A DNA stretch of 64,000 bases from Brevibacterium sp. (GTDB lineage Bacteria > Actinomycetota > Actinomycetes > Actinomycetales > Brevibacteriaceae): assembly GCF_031179145.1 (NCBI RefSeq), contig NZ_JAPSIB010000002.1:186001-250000 (forward strand), given 5' to 3'. Below, one piece after another: positions 1 through 8,215 of this stretch. Position 1 is the stretch's first letter. Each line of letters opens with the position of its first letter. Below the pieces are notes generated by a model. It was not told where the DNA came from. It saw only the letters and a program-made list of their open reading frames with translations, and searched no databases. A program made the position numbers and the translations under genes.

Positions 1-520
1 GAGCGGTGGCGGCGGGAGCCGCGGAGGCGGGTGTGGCCATGACCACGAGGTCGATGGGCTGCGGCCACGTGTCGAGGTCGCTCATCGCCGAGACCGGCAG
101 GGTGCCGATCGTCGTGCCGATCTTGGCCTCGTCGACGTCGAAGATCGCGATGAGGTCGAGTCCGCGGCGGCGGAATCCGGCGTAGTCGGCCAGAGCCGAG
201 CCGAGCCGCCCGGCGCCGATGATCGCCACGGTCCGGGCCCGGTCGACACCGAGGAAGGACCGCAGGGTGGCGGCCAGGTCCGCGCATGAGTAGCCCACCC
301 CGCGCCGGCCGGAGCCGCCGAGGTGGGAGAGGTCCTTGCGCAGGATCGACGAGGACACACCGCTGCGGGCCGCCAACGCCTCCGAGGAGACGGTGGAGCG
401 GCCCGCCGTGGTGAAGGTCTCGACCGACTGCAGGTAAATCGGGAGTCGAGAGATGACGCTGTCCGGCACGTCCTTGCGAACGACACCGTCAATACCGTTG
501 GCGGACAGAATCTCGCCCAC
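1..520 (-). CDS. rex: Redox-sensing transcriptional repressor Rex (partial, 3' end outside window)
   Basis: Rex senses the NADH/NAD+ ratio and represses respiratory and fermentative genes when NADH is low. The visible 173 residues read as the winged-helix domain (SRLPIYLQSVE near residue 24, SSEALAARSGVSSSILRKDL around 45-64, then a glycine-rich GVGY) followed by the start of the Rossmann domain (AIIGAGRLGSALADYAGF near 95-112, FDVDEAKIG near 125). The family is about 210-230 residues, so the C-terminal swapped helix lies beyond the left edge. The start is GTG at 520: a TGA lies only four codons upstream in frame, and GAAGGAG sits about 10 bases before it. A glutaredoxin-like gene lies 41 bp upstream on the same strand, so the two redox genes may be cotranscribed. 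Family assignment is firm; regulated targets cannot be read here. Confidence 0.93.
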   Translation of the reverse strand, partial: MGEILSANGIDGVVRKDVPDSVISRLPIYLQSVETFTTAGRSTVSSEALAARSGVSSSILRKDLSHLGGSGRRGVGYSCADLAATLRSFLGVDRARTVAIIGAGRLGSALADYAGFRRRGLDLIAIFDVDEAKIGTTIGTLPVSAMSDLDTWPQPIDLVVMATPASAAPAATA

Positions 521-561
521 TGATGCGTGTCACTCCTTCACTCGGTCTGAGGCGCACGGCG

Positions 562-807
562 TCACACGCCGAGCGCTTCCAAGGCTCGGGACAGCCTGTC
601 TGACTCGACGCGGTGGAAACTGTGCTGCCGACCGTTCAGCAGCACCACCGGGATGTCCCAGCCGTACTGATCCGCAAGGGCCTCATCGGAGTCGATGTCG
701 ATCTCCGTCACGGCGACCTGCCTGCCCGCGACCACCTCGGCGATCGAGGTCCTTGCGACCTCGCACAGATGGCAGTCGGCTCGAGTCAGGAACGTCAGCT
801 CGACCAC
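562..807 (-). CDS. Glutaredoxin-like protein (DUF836 family)
   Basis: A small thioredoxin-fold protein of 81 residues. The N-terminus VVELTFLTRADCHLCEVA carries a CxxC redox pair (CHLC, about residues 11-14), followed by the EIDIDSDEALADQYGWDIPVV stretch with the cis-proline (IPVV) typical of DUF836/glutaredoxin-like proteins. GTG at 807 is preferred because GAGGAGGAG lies just upstream with good spacing; a longer TTG start at 834 would place the start codon inside the terminator hairpin of bS22. It lies immediately upstream of rex, which fits a thiol-redox role, but substrate and partner are unknown. In many actinobacteria such a gene lies near hemA/rex. Confidence 0.85.
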   Translation of the reverse strand: MVELTFLTRADCHLCEVARTSIAEVVAGRQVAVTEIDIDSDEALADQYGWDIPVVLLNGRQHSFHRVESDRLSRALEALGV

Positions 808-827
808 TGCGCACTCCTCCTCAGGTG

Positions 828-862
828 ACAACAAACCCCGCCGAAATCAGATTCGAGCGGGG
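828..862 (-). terminator. Intrinsic terminator of the bS22 gene
   Basis: On the minus strand the arms CCCCGC and GCGGGG (857-862 and 836-841), extended inward by a TCGAA/TTCG pairing with one bulge, form a GC-rich hairpin followed by TTTGTTGT. It lies 21 bp past the bS22 stop codon and in the direction of its transcription. Confidence 0.75.
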
Positions 863-882
863 AGGTAGGACCGTTGCCGGTC

Positions 883-981
883 TTACTTCTTGTTGCGACG
901 CTGGTGACGAGTCTTGCGAAGCAGCTTGCGATGCTTCTTCTTCGACATGCGCTTGCGTCGCTTCTTGATAACTGAGCCCAC
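883..981 (-). CDS. 30S ribosomal protein bS22 (AURKAIP1/COX24-type)
   Basis: A 32-residue, extremely basic protein starting VGSVIKKRRKRMSKKKHR and ending RRNKK. This is the actinobacterial small ribosomal protein bS22, found in mycobacterial ribosome structures near the decoding centre and related to the COX24/AURKAIP1 C-terminal domain. GTG start at 981 with AAGGGG about 7 bases upstream. The gene is monocistronic here, with its own hairpin terminator downstream. In mycobacteria it lies near proC and a BldC-like gene; here proC is about 9 kb away. Confidence 0.9.
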   Translation of the reverse strand: MGSVIKKRRKRMSKKKHRKLLRKTRHQRRNKK

Positions 982-1147
982 GCGGGTACCCCTTGCAATT
1001 GTCGGTGGAGGTGAACATCGCATGCCCACCCATTGAACTAACCGTGCAATTCTATCGCTTGGTCCCTTGCTTTCCCAAAACTGTGTCCGAATCGACTGTG
1101 CACCGCCTCGACTTCGCCCGCGACCTCAGCCGAAACAGGGGTCGGCG

Positions 1148-2344
1148 TCAGTCGAAGTAGGGGTCGAGGCCGAAGAACGGGAACAGGTTCTTCCGCGTCG
1201 CCATCACCGCACGGTCGAGCTCGGATTCGGGGTCGAAGCCGCCCGACCAGGCCGTGAAGTCCCCGTCGAAGCCGTCGGTCATCGACAGCGGCGCCTCCCG
1301 CCCCGTCGTCGTCTGGGCGTAATGGGCCCACCGGCCCGGGATCGGGGATCCGGGGTCGATGTCGGCGCCGGTGGCGATCGCGACGAGGTTCGTCCAGGCG
1401 CGGGGCACCACATCGAGGATCGCGTAGCCCCCTCCCCCGGTCGCCAGCCACTTCCCACCGCAGTGCTCGGCGGCGAGGTCGCGCACCCAACCGGTGGCCA
1501 CCCGCATCCCGTCGACGCTCAGCCGCATATGGGTGAGCGGGTCCATCCGGTGCCCGTCGCAGCCGTGCTGGGAGACGATGACCTGTGGGGCGAACTCGCG
1601 GACGAGGGCGGGGACGGTCGCGTCGAAGGCGCGCAGCCAGTCCGCGTCGCCGGTGCGCGGCGGCAGGGCGATGTTCGCCGCCGAGGCGGCCGCTCGCAGC
1701 CCCCCGATGTCGGCGGGGAACCCCGAGCCGGGGAACAGGTACTTGCCGGATTCGTGCAGCGAGATCGTCAGTACCCGGGGGTCGTCCCAGAAGATCTTCT
1801 CCGGCCCGTCCCCGTGGTGGGCGTCAAGGTCGATGTAGGCGATGCGTTCGTAACCGGCGTCGAGGAATTCGGTGATCGCGCCGGCGATGTCGTTGTAGAC
1901 GCAGAATCCGCTCGCGCTGCCGGGCATCGCATGGTGCATCCCGCCGCTGAAGTTCACCGCCCGGTCGTAGTCGCCGCCGATGATGGCGCACGCTGCGTCG
2001 ACGGACCCCTGGAAGAGCATCGCCGAGGCGGTGTGCATGTTCTCGAAGCTCGGGACGTCCTCGGACCCGATCCCGTACTTCGCGGAATCCTCGGCGTCGA
2101 GTCCCTCGGGGGCGCCGGCCTGCCGCACCGCTGCGATGTAGTCGGCGTCGTGGATGCGGGCGAGCTTGCCCTCGTCGATCGGGCCGACCGGCTGAACATG
2201 GACGTTGCCTAAGTCGAAGAGCCCGAAGTCCATGGCCAATCGGGCTGTGAGGTCGAGCCTCAGGGGGTGCATGGGGTGCGTGGGGCCGAAGTCGTACCCG
2301 GTCACCGCCTCGTCCCAGACGACGTACACATCGCGATTCGCCAT
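1148..2344 (-). CDS. acuC: Acetoin utilization protein AcuC / class I histone-deacetylase-fold deacetylase
   Basis: A 398-residue zinc-dependent amidohydrolase of the arginase/HDAC fold. In Bacillus and relatives AcuC removes acetyl groups from acetyl-CoA synthetase and so tunes acetate activation. Visible motifs: GGMHHAM (about 134-140, tandem catalytic histidines), DLDAHHGDG (172-180, zinc ligands), SLHESGKYLFPGSG (about 195-208) and QHGCDGH (about 260). Length matches the family. Start ATG at 2344 gives MANRDVYVVWDEAV, a normal N-terminus. It is transcribed alone, divergent from trkH. The acetate symporter genes at 6.6-8.6 kb give a plausible metabolic link, but acetyl-CoA synthetase itself is not in the window. 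Confidence 0.9.
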   Translation of the reverse strand: MANRDVYVVWDEAVTGYDFGPTHPMHPLRLDLTARLAMDFGLFDLGNVHVQPVGPIDEGKLARIHDADYIAAVRQAGAPEGLDAEDSAKYGIGSEDVPSFENMHTASAMLFQGSVDAACAIIGGDYDRAVNFSGGMHHAMPGSASGFCVYNDIAGAITEFLDAGYERIAYIDLDAHHGDGPEKIFWDDPRVLTISLHESGKYLFPGSGFPADIGGLRAAASAANIALPPRTGDADWLRAFDATVPALVREFAPQVIVSQHGCDGHRMDPLTHMRLSVDGMRVATGWVRDLAAEHCGGKWLATGGGGYAILDVVPRAWTNLVAIATGADIDPGSPIPGRWAHYAQTTTGREAPLSMTDGFDGDFTAWSGGFDPESELDRAVMATRKNLFPFFGLDPYFD

Positions 2345-2514
2345 GCCGCCAATGCTATACGTCCGGTGTCGGGTATGGTGCAGCTCACTGGGCCCCGGCG
2401 CAATCGGCCGCGCCCACCGGGGTCCGGCAGGTGCGGATCGCCCGGCCCGTCGGGGTTCGTCCGCGGCGGATCGCCCGACTCGGGTGGCCCGGCTTCGGCG
2501 GCTGCCGTTCTACC

Positions 2515-3933
2515 ATGGAGTCTGTGTCCAAGAATTCCCAATTGACCTGGGACCGGGTGCTGCGTCCCGGTCGCTGGGTGCGCGACGTCGTCGACCAGCT
2601 GGCTGTGGCCTCCCCCGCCCGTCTGGCGATCGGGTCGTTCGTCGGGGTGGTGGCGCTCTTCGCGATCCTGCTGATCCTGCCGGCGAGCATGCGCGACCCC
2701 GACTCCGTCTCGCAGTCGAAGCACATCGCCAACGCGGTGTTCGTCGCGGTCTCCGCCGTCTGCGTCACCGGACTGACACCCGTGGTCACCGAGGAGTACT
2801 GGTCCGACTTCGGGATCTCGGTCATCACCGCCGGCATCCAGGTCGGCGGACTCGGAATCCTCACCCTCGCCTCGCTGCTGGGCATGGCGGTCTCCCGTCG
2901 CCTCGGCGTCAGGCAGCGTCTCATCGCACAGCAGGCCACCTCGGCGCTCAATCTGGGGCAGGTCGGCACCCTGCTGAAGACGGTCGTGTTCACGATCCTC
3001 ACCGCCGAGGCGATCATCGCCGTCCTCCTCTTCCCGCGGTTCCTCTTCCGCGGTGAGAGCGTCGGGGATGCGCTCTGGTACTCCGTGTTCTATGCGATCT
3101 CCGCGTTCAACAACGCCGGGTTCACGATCCACCCGGGCGGGGCGGCCTACTTCGCCGACGACCCGTGGATCCTGTCCCTGATCATGCTCGGGGTGTTCGT
3201 CGGGGCCCTGGGCTTCCCGGTGGTGCTCATGGTCGCCATGCACTGGAACCGTCCCAGCCGCTGGGATCTGCACACGAAGCTGACGCTGACCACCACCACG
3301 GCAGTGCTGGTGGTCGGGATGCTGCTGCTGCTGCTCTTCGAATCGTCGAACCCGGCCACCCTCGGGGACAAGAACGCCGGCCATACGTTCGTCGAAGTCC
3401 TCTTCATGTCGGTGATGCCGCGCTCGGGCGGGTTCTCGACGATGGACGTCGCGGACATGAATCAGTCCTCGCACCTGCTCATGGACCTGATGATGTTCAT
3501 CGGCGGCGGCTCGTCGTCGACGGCCGGCGGAATCAAGGTCACGACCGTGGCCGTGCTCGTCCTCGCGGCCTACACCGAAGCCCGGGGCATGCAGGACGTG
3601 CACGTGTTCGGCCGGCGCCTGACCGAATCGACGATCAAGCTCTCGATCTCGATCCTCCTCGCCGGCGCCACGATCGTCTTCGTCGGCACCCTGATCATGC
3701 TGCAGATCAGCGAGGAGCCGCTCGACATGGTGCTGTTCGAGGTGATCTCGGCGTTCGGCACCGTGGGCTTGAGCTCCGGGGTGTCGGCCGCAGCGCCCGA
3801 ATCAGGGCTGTACTGTCTGTCCGTCCTCATGCTGATCGGGCGGCTCGGTACGATTACACTGGCGGCAGCCCTGTCGATGCAGGACTCCATGCGCCTGTAC
3901 CGCTACCCCGAAGAAAGGCCCGTCGTTGGCTAG
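2515..3933 (+). CDS. trkH: TrkH/KtrB-family potassium uptake channel subunit
   Basis: Integral membrane K+ translocating subunit, 472 residues. The four pore-loop repeats characteristic of the family are visible in order: AVCVTGLTPV, SAFNNAGFT, RSGGFSTMD and SAFGTVGLSSG, each with the selectivity-filter glycine. Many hydrophobic helices separate them (for example LAIGSFVGVVALFAILLIL near the N-terminus). ATG at 2515 is chosen because the preceding in-frame stretch is Arg/Pro-rich and unlike the family; a GTG at 2524 is also possible. It overlaps the regulatory subunit gene downstream by 8 bp, so the pair is translationally coupled. A TrkH name is used, though KtrB is equally apt for a two-gene system. 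Confidence 0.92.
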   Translation: MESVSKNSQLTWDRVLRPGRWVRDVVDQLAVASPARLAIGSFVGVVALFAILLILPASMRDPDSVSQSKHIANAVFVAVSAVCVTGLTPVVTEEYWSDFGISVITAGIQVGGLGILTLASLLGMAVSRRLGVRQRLIAQQATSALNLGQVGTLLKTVVFTILTAEAIIAVLLFPRFLFRGESVGDALWYSVFYAISAFNNAGFTIHPGGAAYFADDPWILSLIMLGVFVGALGFPVVLMVAMHWNRPSRWDLHTKLTLTTTTAVLVVGMLLLLLFESSNPATLGDKNAGHTFVEVLFMSVMPRSGGFSTMDVADMNQSSHLLMDLMMFIGGGSSSTAGGIKVTTVAVLVLAAYTEARGMQDVHVFGRRLTESTIKLSISILLAGATIVFVGTLIMLQISEEPLDMVLFEVISAFGTVGLSSGVSAAAPESGLYCLSVLMLIGRLGTITLAAALSMQDSMRLYRYPEERPVVG

Positions 3934-4588
3934 CGAACACTCCTCCATCCTGGTCATCGGACTCGGCCGGTTCGGTTCCGCGACTGCGGCAACCCTGACC
4001 CGGCTGGGCCGCGAGGTGATGGCGATCGAGCACAGCGCCGAGCTGGTCAAGGAATGGAGCGGGAAGCTCACCCACGTCGTCGAGGCGGATTCCACGAACA
4101 TCGAGGCACTGCGGCAGGTGGGCGCGGGCGACTTCTCCACCGCCGTGGTGGGCATCGGCACCTCGATCGAGGACAGTGTGCTCACGACGGCCAACCTCGT
4201 CGACCTCGGCGTCGGCCAGGTGTGGGCCAAGGCGATCTCCCCCTCGCACGGCAAGATCCTCCACCGTATCGGCGCCCATCACGTCCTCTACCCCGAGTCG
4301 GATGCCGGCACCCGCGTCGCCCACCTCGTGAGCTCTCGGATGATGGAGTACATCGAGTTCGACGAGGGCCACTTCGCGGTGGTCAAGATGCGGCCCCCGC
4401 GCGAGATCCAGGGATTCACCCTGGGCGAATCGAAGGTGCGCGACAAGTACGGCGTGACGATCGTCGGCATCAAGAGCCCGGGCCGCGACTTCACCTACGC
4501 CGAGCCCACGACCCGCGTGGGCAAGCAGGACCTGCTCATCGTCGCGGGCCATGTCGAGCTGCTCGGCCGCTTCGCCGGAAGGCCGTAA
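3926..4588 (+). CDS. trkA: TrkA/KtrA-family RCK regulatory subunit of potassium uptake
   Basis: A 220-residue cytoplasmic ring-forming subunit that gates the TrkH/KtrB pore in response to nucleotides. RCK_N Rossmann motif SSILVIGLGRFGSATA (about 6-21) with the acidic residue at the end of beta-2 (AIEHSAELV), then an RCK_C domain from about 140 (MRPPREIQGFTLGESKVRDKYGVTIVGI). Length equals single-RCK KtrA proteins. The start is TTG at 3926, inside the end of trkH, preceded by GAAAGG at a good distance. No other cotranscribed gene follows; a GC-rich repetitive spacer begins 18 bp after the stop. Confidence 0.92.
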   Translation: MASEHSSILVIGLGRFGSATAATLTRLGREVMAIEHSAELVKEWSGKLTHVVEADSTNIEALRQVGAGDFSTAVVGIGTSIEDSVLTTANLVDLGVGQVWAKAISPSHGKILHRIGAHHVLYPESDAGTRVAHLVSSRMMEYIEFDEGHFAVVKMRPPREIQGFTLGESKVRDKYGVTIVGIKSPGRDFTYAEPTTRVGKQDLLIVAGHVELLGRFAGRP

Positions 4589-4606
4589 CGGGCACCGCCG
4601 CGAGTC

Positions 4607-4660
4607 GGCGGCGGGGCGCCGCGGGCTGGCGGCGGGGCGCTGCGGGCTGGCGGCGGTGCG
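4607..4660. repeat. 21-bp GC-rich tandem repeat, about 2.5 copies
   Basis: The unit at 4607-4627 (GGCGGCGGGGCGCCGCGGGC + T) recurs at 4628-4648 with one change and as a partial copy from 4649. It starts 18 bp after the trkA stop and can form strong hairpins, so it may act as a terminator. Confidence 0.7.
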
Positions 4661-4691
4661 CATTCTGTCGGCAGGCTTTCCTCAAATCGTC

Positions 4692-4793
4692 AATCAGAAG
4701 TCAATTCTCCAGCGAGAAATCTGGCCGCCCCGCAATTTGGGAGACAGAGATTGCTTCGACAGCGACAAGTTCCTGTCGAAATGATTTCTGATT
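4692..4793. repeat. 102-bp segment bounded by imperfect ~15-bp inverted repeats
   Basis: AATCAGAA at 4692-4699 matches TTCTGATT at 4786-4793 in inverted orientation, and the match extends inward to about 13 of 15 positions. Inside is a second perfect pair, TTCGACAG/CTGTCGAA (about 4755-4780). The architecture is that of a large hairpin or a MITE-like remnant; no transposase or clear target duplication is seen. Confidence 0.4.
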
Positions 4794-5158
4794 CCCAGCT
4801 GCCGCGGGCCGAGGTGCTCCTCGAGCAACCGATCTGCCGACCGAGCAGCTGGTCCCAGTGAAGGAGCGCAACAGATCGCGGCGGAGCTGGTTCGCCGAAT
4901 CGCTCGGGCGCGCAAGCGGTCTCGAAGCGGACTTGCGCGTGGAAACATGTGGACTGAAGACCGGCTCGATGCCCAACGGCCGAAGAACGTTATGACGGTC
5001 CTCCATACGGCAGCCGGGGCGACAGCCGATTTTCTTCGGAGTTGGACATCGCATGCTGTGGAGACCGTTTCGACTTATGCGCGATCGGGCTGTGGAAGAA
5101 CTGCAACGTTCCACAGGCCTCATGCGAGCGGTTCGCAGCCATCTGAGAATCGTCGAAC

Positions 5159-6223
5159 ATGGACAGCATGTACAACGTCGTCGCCACCCGAGAGCTCAAT
5201 GCCGCGGGAGTGCCGAGCCCGATCATCAGACAAGCCCTCGGGTGCTGCCTGCTCAAGCTCTCCTACGGTGTCTACACCGTCGTCAGAATGTGCGCCGACC
5301 CACGCCATACCCGGCTCCGACAGTTCGCAACCGACGCCGAATGGCTCCGGATCAACGAGGAACATCGTGCTCGTGAGAATGCGTTCGACTTCGAATATGC
5401 GGCACTGCTGTACAAACTCAAAGCGTCGTCATACCCGCACTACAACGCGGACGATGTCCTCTTCGGGCTGACAGCGGCGGTCCTACACGATCTGCCTCTG
5501 TTCCGCCCTGCTCTCAATCACATATTCGTGGCTCATCCGACTTCGCATTCGTCCGGACCGCTGGTGAAGAGGCGCGTTCAGCGCATCGATGAGTCGGACG
5601 TCGTCACAGTGGGCAAGATGCGGGTGACCACCTCGACGAGGGCATCGCTTGAACTGATCGCCCAGATCGGCGAGACCGCTGCCTATCCCGCGATCGAACA
5701 TGTCGTACGCCTGCTCGTATTTAGCAGCGCGGAAGCCGCCGATCGTGCAGCACGACGCGGCTACCCCTCGGATATCGCCGACCGGACCAGGGCCGTGATC
5801 GAACGCAGTATGCGGCCGGTCGCGCTGCGTCTGCGCAAAGGACAGCAACGCGCACTTCAGCTCCTCGACAGCGCGGATTCCCGCTCGGAGAGCTACGCGG
5901 AGAGCCGATGCGCACTGAATCTGAGGATGCTGAGAATCGTCGGGTTCGAACCACAGGTCGACGTCTTCGAGGGGAGCCGATGGATCGCACGAGTCGACTT
6001 CATGCACCGAGAAACAGGGACGATCCTGTTCATCGACGGCACGACCAAGTACGTGCACAACGGCTTCGCCCTGATGCGGAAGGAAGCCGCCCAGCACAAT
6101 GCCCTGACGTCGCTCGACTATAGGGTTCTTCGCTTCGGCTTCGACGACACCATCGACCTGGAGCGCTTCGCCACCATCCTCTTCAATCAGGCACCCGAGC
6201 TCCGAAGGCATATCGGACGCTGA
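5159..6223 (+). CDS. AbiEi-like antitoxin-domain protein with C-terminal DUF559/Vsr-like fold, orphan
   Basis: A 354-residue protein. The N-terminus (VVATRELNAAGVPSPIIRQA, then a segment ending YGVYTVV) resembles the winged-helix AbiEi_4 domain found at the start of many actinobacterial proteins annotated as type IV toxin-antitoxin AbiEi family. The C-terminus (WIARVDFMHRETGTILFIDG, then a basic segment, then SLDYRVLRFGFDD) resembles the DUF559/very-short-patch-repair endonuclease-like fold: acidic residue, ID-G, and a terminal Y-VLRF strand. The usual second acidic/Lys signature is only partly recognisable, so nuclease activity is uncertain. No AbiEii nucleotidyltransferase toxin lies beside it. 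The gene stands alone between repeat-rich spacers, which suggests mobility. ATG at 5159 is used; ATG at 5168 is an alternative. Function unknown. Confidence 0.75.
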   Translation: MDSMYNVVATRELNAAGVPSPIIRQALGCCLLKLSYGVYTVVRMCADPRHTRLRQFATDAEWLRINEEHRARENAFDFEYAALLYKLKASSYPHYNADDVLFGLTAAVLHDLPLFRPALNHIFVAHPTSHSSGPLVKRRVQRIDESDVVTVGKMRVTTSTRASLELIAQIGETAAYPAIEHVVRLLVFSSAEAADRAARRGYPSDIADRTRAVIERSMRPVALRLRKGQQRALQLLDSADSRSESYAESRCALNLRMLRIVGFEPQVDVFEGSRWIARVDFMHRETGTILFIDGTTKYVHNGFALMRKEAAQHNALTSLDYRVLRFGFDDTIDLERFATILFNQAPELRRHIGR

Positions 6224-6589
6224 TTTCCCGACATAGGGCGCTCAGAGGTTCGTCGCTGTTCCAACTTCGTACCGAGACGTGATTTTTGCAAACACTTGTC
6301 ATTGGCAGTTCTACTTCCGCTTGCAGGAACGAGTCACCGCCGAACTTCTCCCTGTCGAGACCTCTTCTGACTGCCGGATTCGGCATCCGTGAGGGCAGTT
6401 CGCTTCGGCATCCGTGAGGACAGTTCGCTTCGTTGACAGTTTGCTTCGGCATCACTGAAGGCAGCTCGCTTCGTTGACAAGTCGCTTCGGCTCGGCGGGC
6501 GGGACGAAAGCGAGTCGCGGCGGCACCGGCAGGGTGAATCGATCACACTGCCGGCGCCGCCGGACCGCGCCGCGAAGCCGCCCGCCGGT
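6224..6589. other. 366-bp intergenic region with tandem repeats, no gene seen
   Basis: Between two converging genes. No believable coding frame: the short frames that cross it are made of the repeat itself. The part 6240-6370 is A/T-richer and featureless; 6379-6491 is a compound tandem repeat. Confidence 0.6.
6379..6491. repeat. Compound tandem repeat of 25-bp and 16-bp units
   Basis: 25-bp units at 6379-6403, 6404-6428 and 6445-6469 (TTCGGCATCCGTGAGG... type, ending TTCGC or CTCGC) alternate with 16-bp units at 6429-6444 and 6470-6485 (TTCGTTGACARTTYGC type, second copy slightly changed). All units begin TTCG and end CGC or TGC. Confidence 0.85.
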
Positions 6590-8215
6590 CTAGTGCTCGA
6601 CGGCCTTCTCGGCGCCGAAGCCGGTGTGGGCGCGGACGTCCATCTCGGCGGCCAGCTCCGGGCTCTCGATGGTCCGGTCGGTGACCGACCCGAGCCAACC
6701 GAGGATGAACCCGAGCGGGATCGAGATGATGCCGGGGTTCTTCAGCGGGAAGAGGACGAAGTCGGCGCCCGGGATCATCGCGTCGGGATTGCCGGAGACG
6801 ACGGGCGAGAACGCGATGAGCAGGACCGCCGCGCCGAGTCCGCCGTAGATCGACCACACGGCCCCGCGGGTCGTGAACCGCTTCCAGAACAGCGAGTAGA
6901 TGATCGTCGGCAGGTTCGCACTCGCGGCCACGGCGAAGGCGAGCGCGACGAGGAACGCGATGTTCTGCCCCTGCACGCCGATGCCGCCGATGATGGCCAC
7001 GGCACCGATGACAATGACGGTCCGGCGCGCGATCTTCACCTCCGCGTCGGGGTCCTCGACCTTGCCCTTCTTCATGTAGTTGGCGTAGATGTCATGGGCG
7101 AACGACGCCGCCGCTGTGATCGCCAGCCCCGCCACCACCGCGAGGATCGTCGCGAACGCGACCGCCGAGATGAAGCCCATGAGGATCGGCCCGCCGAGGT
7201 AGAGCGCCAGCAGCGGTGCCGCGGAGTTCACTCCGCCGGGAGCGTTCTTGATCGTCTCGGCGCCGACGAGAGCCGCCGCACCGTAGCCGAGCACGAGGGT
7301 GAAGAGGTAGAACGCACCGATGAGCCAGATCGCCCAGACGACGGACCGCCTGGCCTCCTTGGCCGTGGGCACGGTGTAGAAGCGCATGAGCACATGCGGG
7401 AGACCGGCGGTGCCGAGCACCAGCGCCAGCGCCAGGGAGATGAAGTCGAGCGGGTTCGCGCCGTACTGCAGCCCGGGGTTGAGGACGCCTTCGCCCACCC
7501 CCGCAGCCGCGTTGTCCACTGCCGCCCCGAGCAGCGTCGAGAGGTTGAATCCGTTGAGGGCGAGCACCCACACCGTCATTGCCGCGGCGCCGAGGATGAG
7601 CAGGATCGCCTTGACGATCTGCACCCAGGTGGTGCCCTTCATTCCGCCGACGAGGACGTAGATGATCATCAGCGTGCCGACGACGGCGATGACGAGCGAC
7701 TGTCCGAGCTTGCTGTCGATGCCCATGAGCAGGGAGACGAGACCGCCGGCGCCGGCCATCTGCGCCAGGAGATAGAAGAAGCACACCGCCAGGGTCGAGA
7801 TCGCGGCGGCCATCCGGACCGGACGCTGTTTGAGACGGAAGGAGAGCACATCGGCCATGGTGAACTTGCCGGTGTTGCGCATCAGCTCCGCGACGAGCAG
7901 GAGCGCCACCAGCCAGGCGACGAGGAAGCCGATCGAATAGAGGAATCCGTCGTAGCCGTTGACCGCGATCGCACCGCAGATGCCGAGGAACGATGCCGCC
8001 GAGAGGTAGTCACCGGCGATCGCGAAACCGTTCTGCGGGCCGGTGAACGACCGACCGCCGGCGTAGTAGTCGGAAGCGGTCTTGTTGTTCCTGCTCGCAC
8101 GCAGGACGATGAACATCGTGACCGCGACGAAAGCGGCGAAGATCGCGATGTTGAGAACCGGGTTGTTCTCGACCTCGGTCGTCGCCTGGGAGACGAGGCT
8201 GGCTGTCAGAGTCAT
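6590..8215 (-). CDS. actP: Cation/acetate symporter ActP (SSS family)
   Basis: A 541-residue sodium:solute symporter family protein that imports acetate and other short monocarboxylates with a cation. Multiple hydrophobic helices; family landmarks include DYYAGGRSFTGPQNGFAIAG (about 48-67), DYLSAASFLGICGAIA, GGMKGTTWVQIVKA and GTAGLPHVLMRFYTV. The last is a hallmark of ActP within the SSS family. Length matches. ATG at 8215 overlaps the upstream DUF485 stop by four bases (ATGA), showing coupling. The gene is the second of a two-gene operon that diverges from a LuxR-type regulator; a CRP/GlxR-like site lies in the shared promoter region. Confidence 0.95.
   Translation of the reverse strand: MTLTASLVSQATTEVENNPVLNIAIFAAFVAVTMFIVLRASRNNKTASDYYAGGRSFTGPQNGFAIAGDYLSAASFLGICGAIAVNGYDGFLYSIGFLVAWLVALLLVAELMRNTGKFTMADVLSFRLKQRPVRMAAAISTLAVCFFYLLAQMAGAGGLVSLLMGIDSKLGQSLVIAVVGTLMIIYVLVGGMKGTTWVQIVKAILLILGAAAMTVWVLALNGFNLSTLLGAAVDNAAAGVGEGVLNPGLQYGANPLDFISLALALVLGTAGLPHVLMRFYTVPTAKEARRSVVWAIWLIGAFYLFTLVLGYGAAALVGAETIKNAPGGVNSAAPLLALYLGGPILMGFISAVAFATILAVVAGLAITAAASFAHDIYANYMKKGKVEDPDAEVKIARRTVIVIGAVAIIGGIGVQGQNIAFLVALAFAVAASANLPTIIYSLFWKRFTTRGAVWSIYGGLGAAVLLIAFSPVVSGNPDAMIPGADFVLFPLKNPGIISIPLGFILGWLGSVTDRTIESPELAAEMDVRAHTGFGAEKAVEH

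Larger units (their letters stand above)
4589..5158. other. 570-bp intergenic region, repetitive, no convincing gene
   Basis: No open frame here shows a ribosome-binding site or a recognisable protein. The left part is a GC-rich 21-bp tandem repeat. The middle is clearly more A/T-rich than flanking genes and holds a nested inverted-repeat structure. The right part leads into the AbiEi-like gene with no strong promoter that can be singled out. Confidence 0.6.

Noticed and set aside
828-834. TTG start for the glutaredoxin-like gene
   Set aside because: It falls in the T-rich tail of the bS22 terminator, and the GTG at 807 has a far better ribosome-binding site.
1067-2212. Long plus-strand open frame opposite acuC
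   Set aside because: It is the GC-driven antisense shadow of acuC: Arg/Pro/Gly/Val-rich, with no family motif and no ribosome-binding site.
6379-6491. Possible CRISPR array
   Set aside because: The units are directly abutting with no variable spacers, and no cas gene is nearby.
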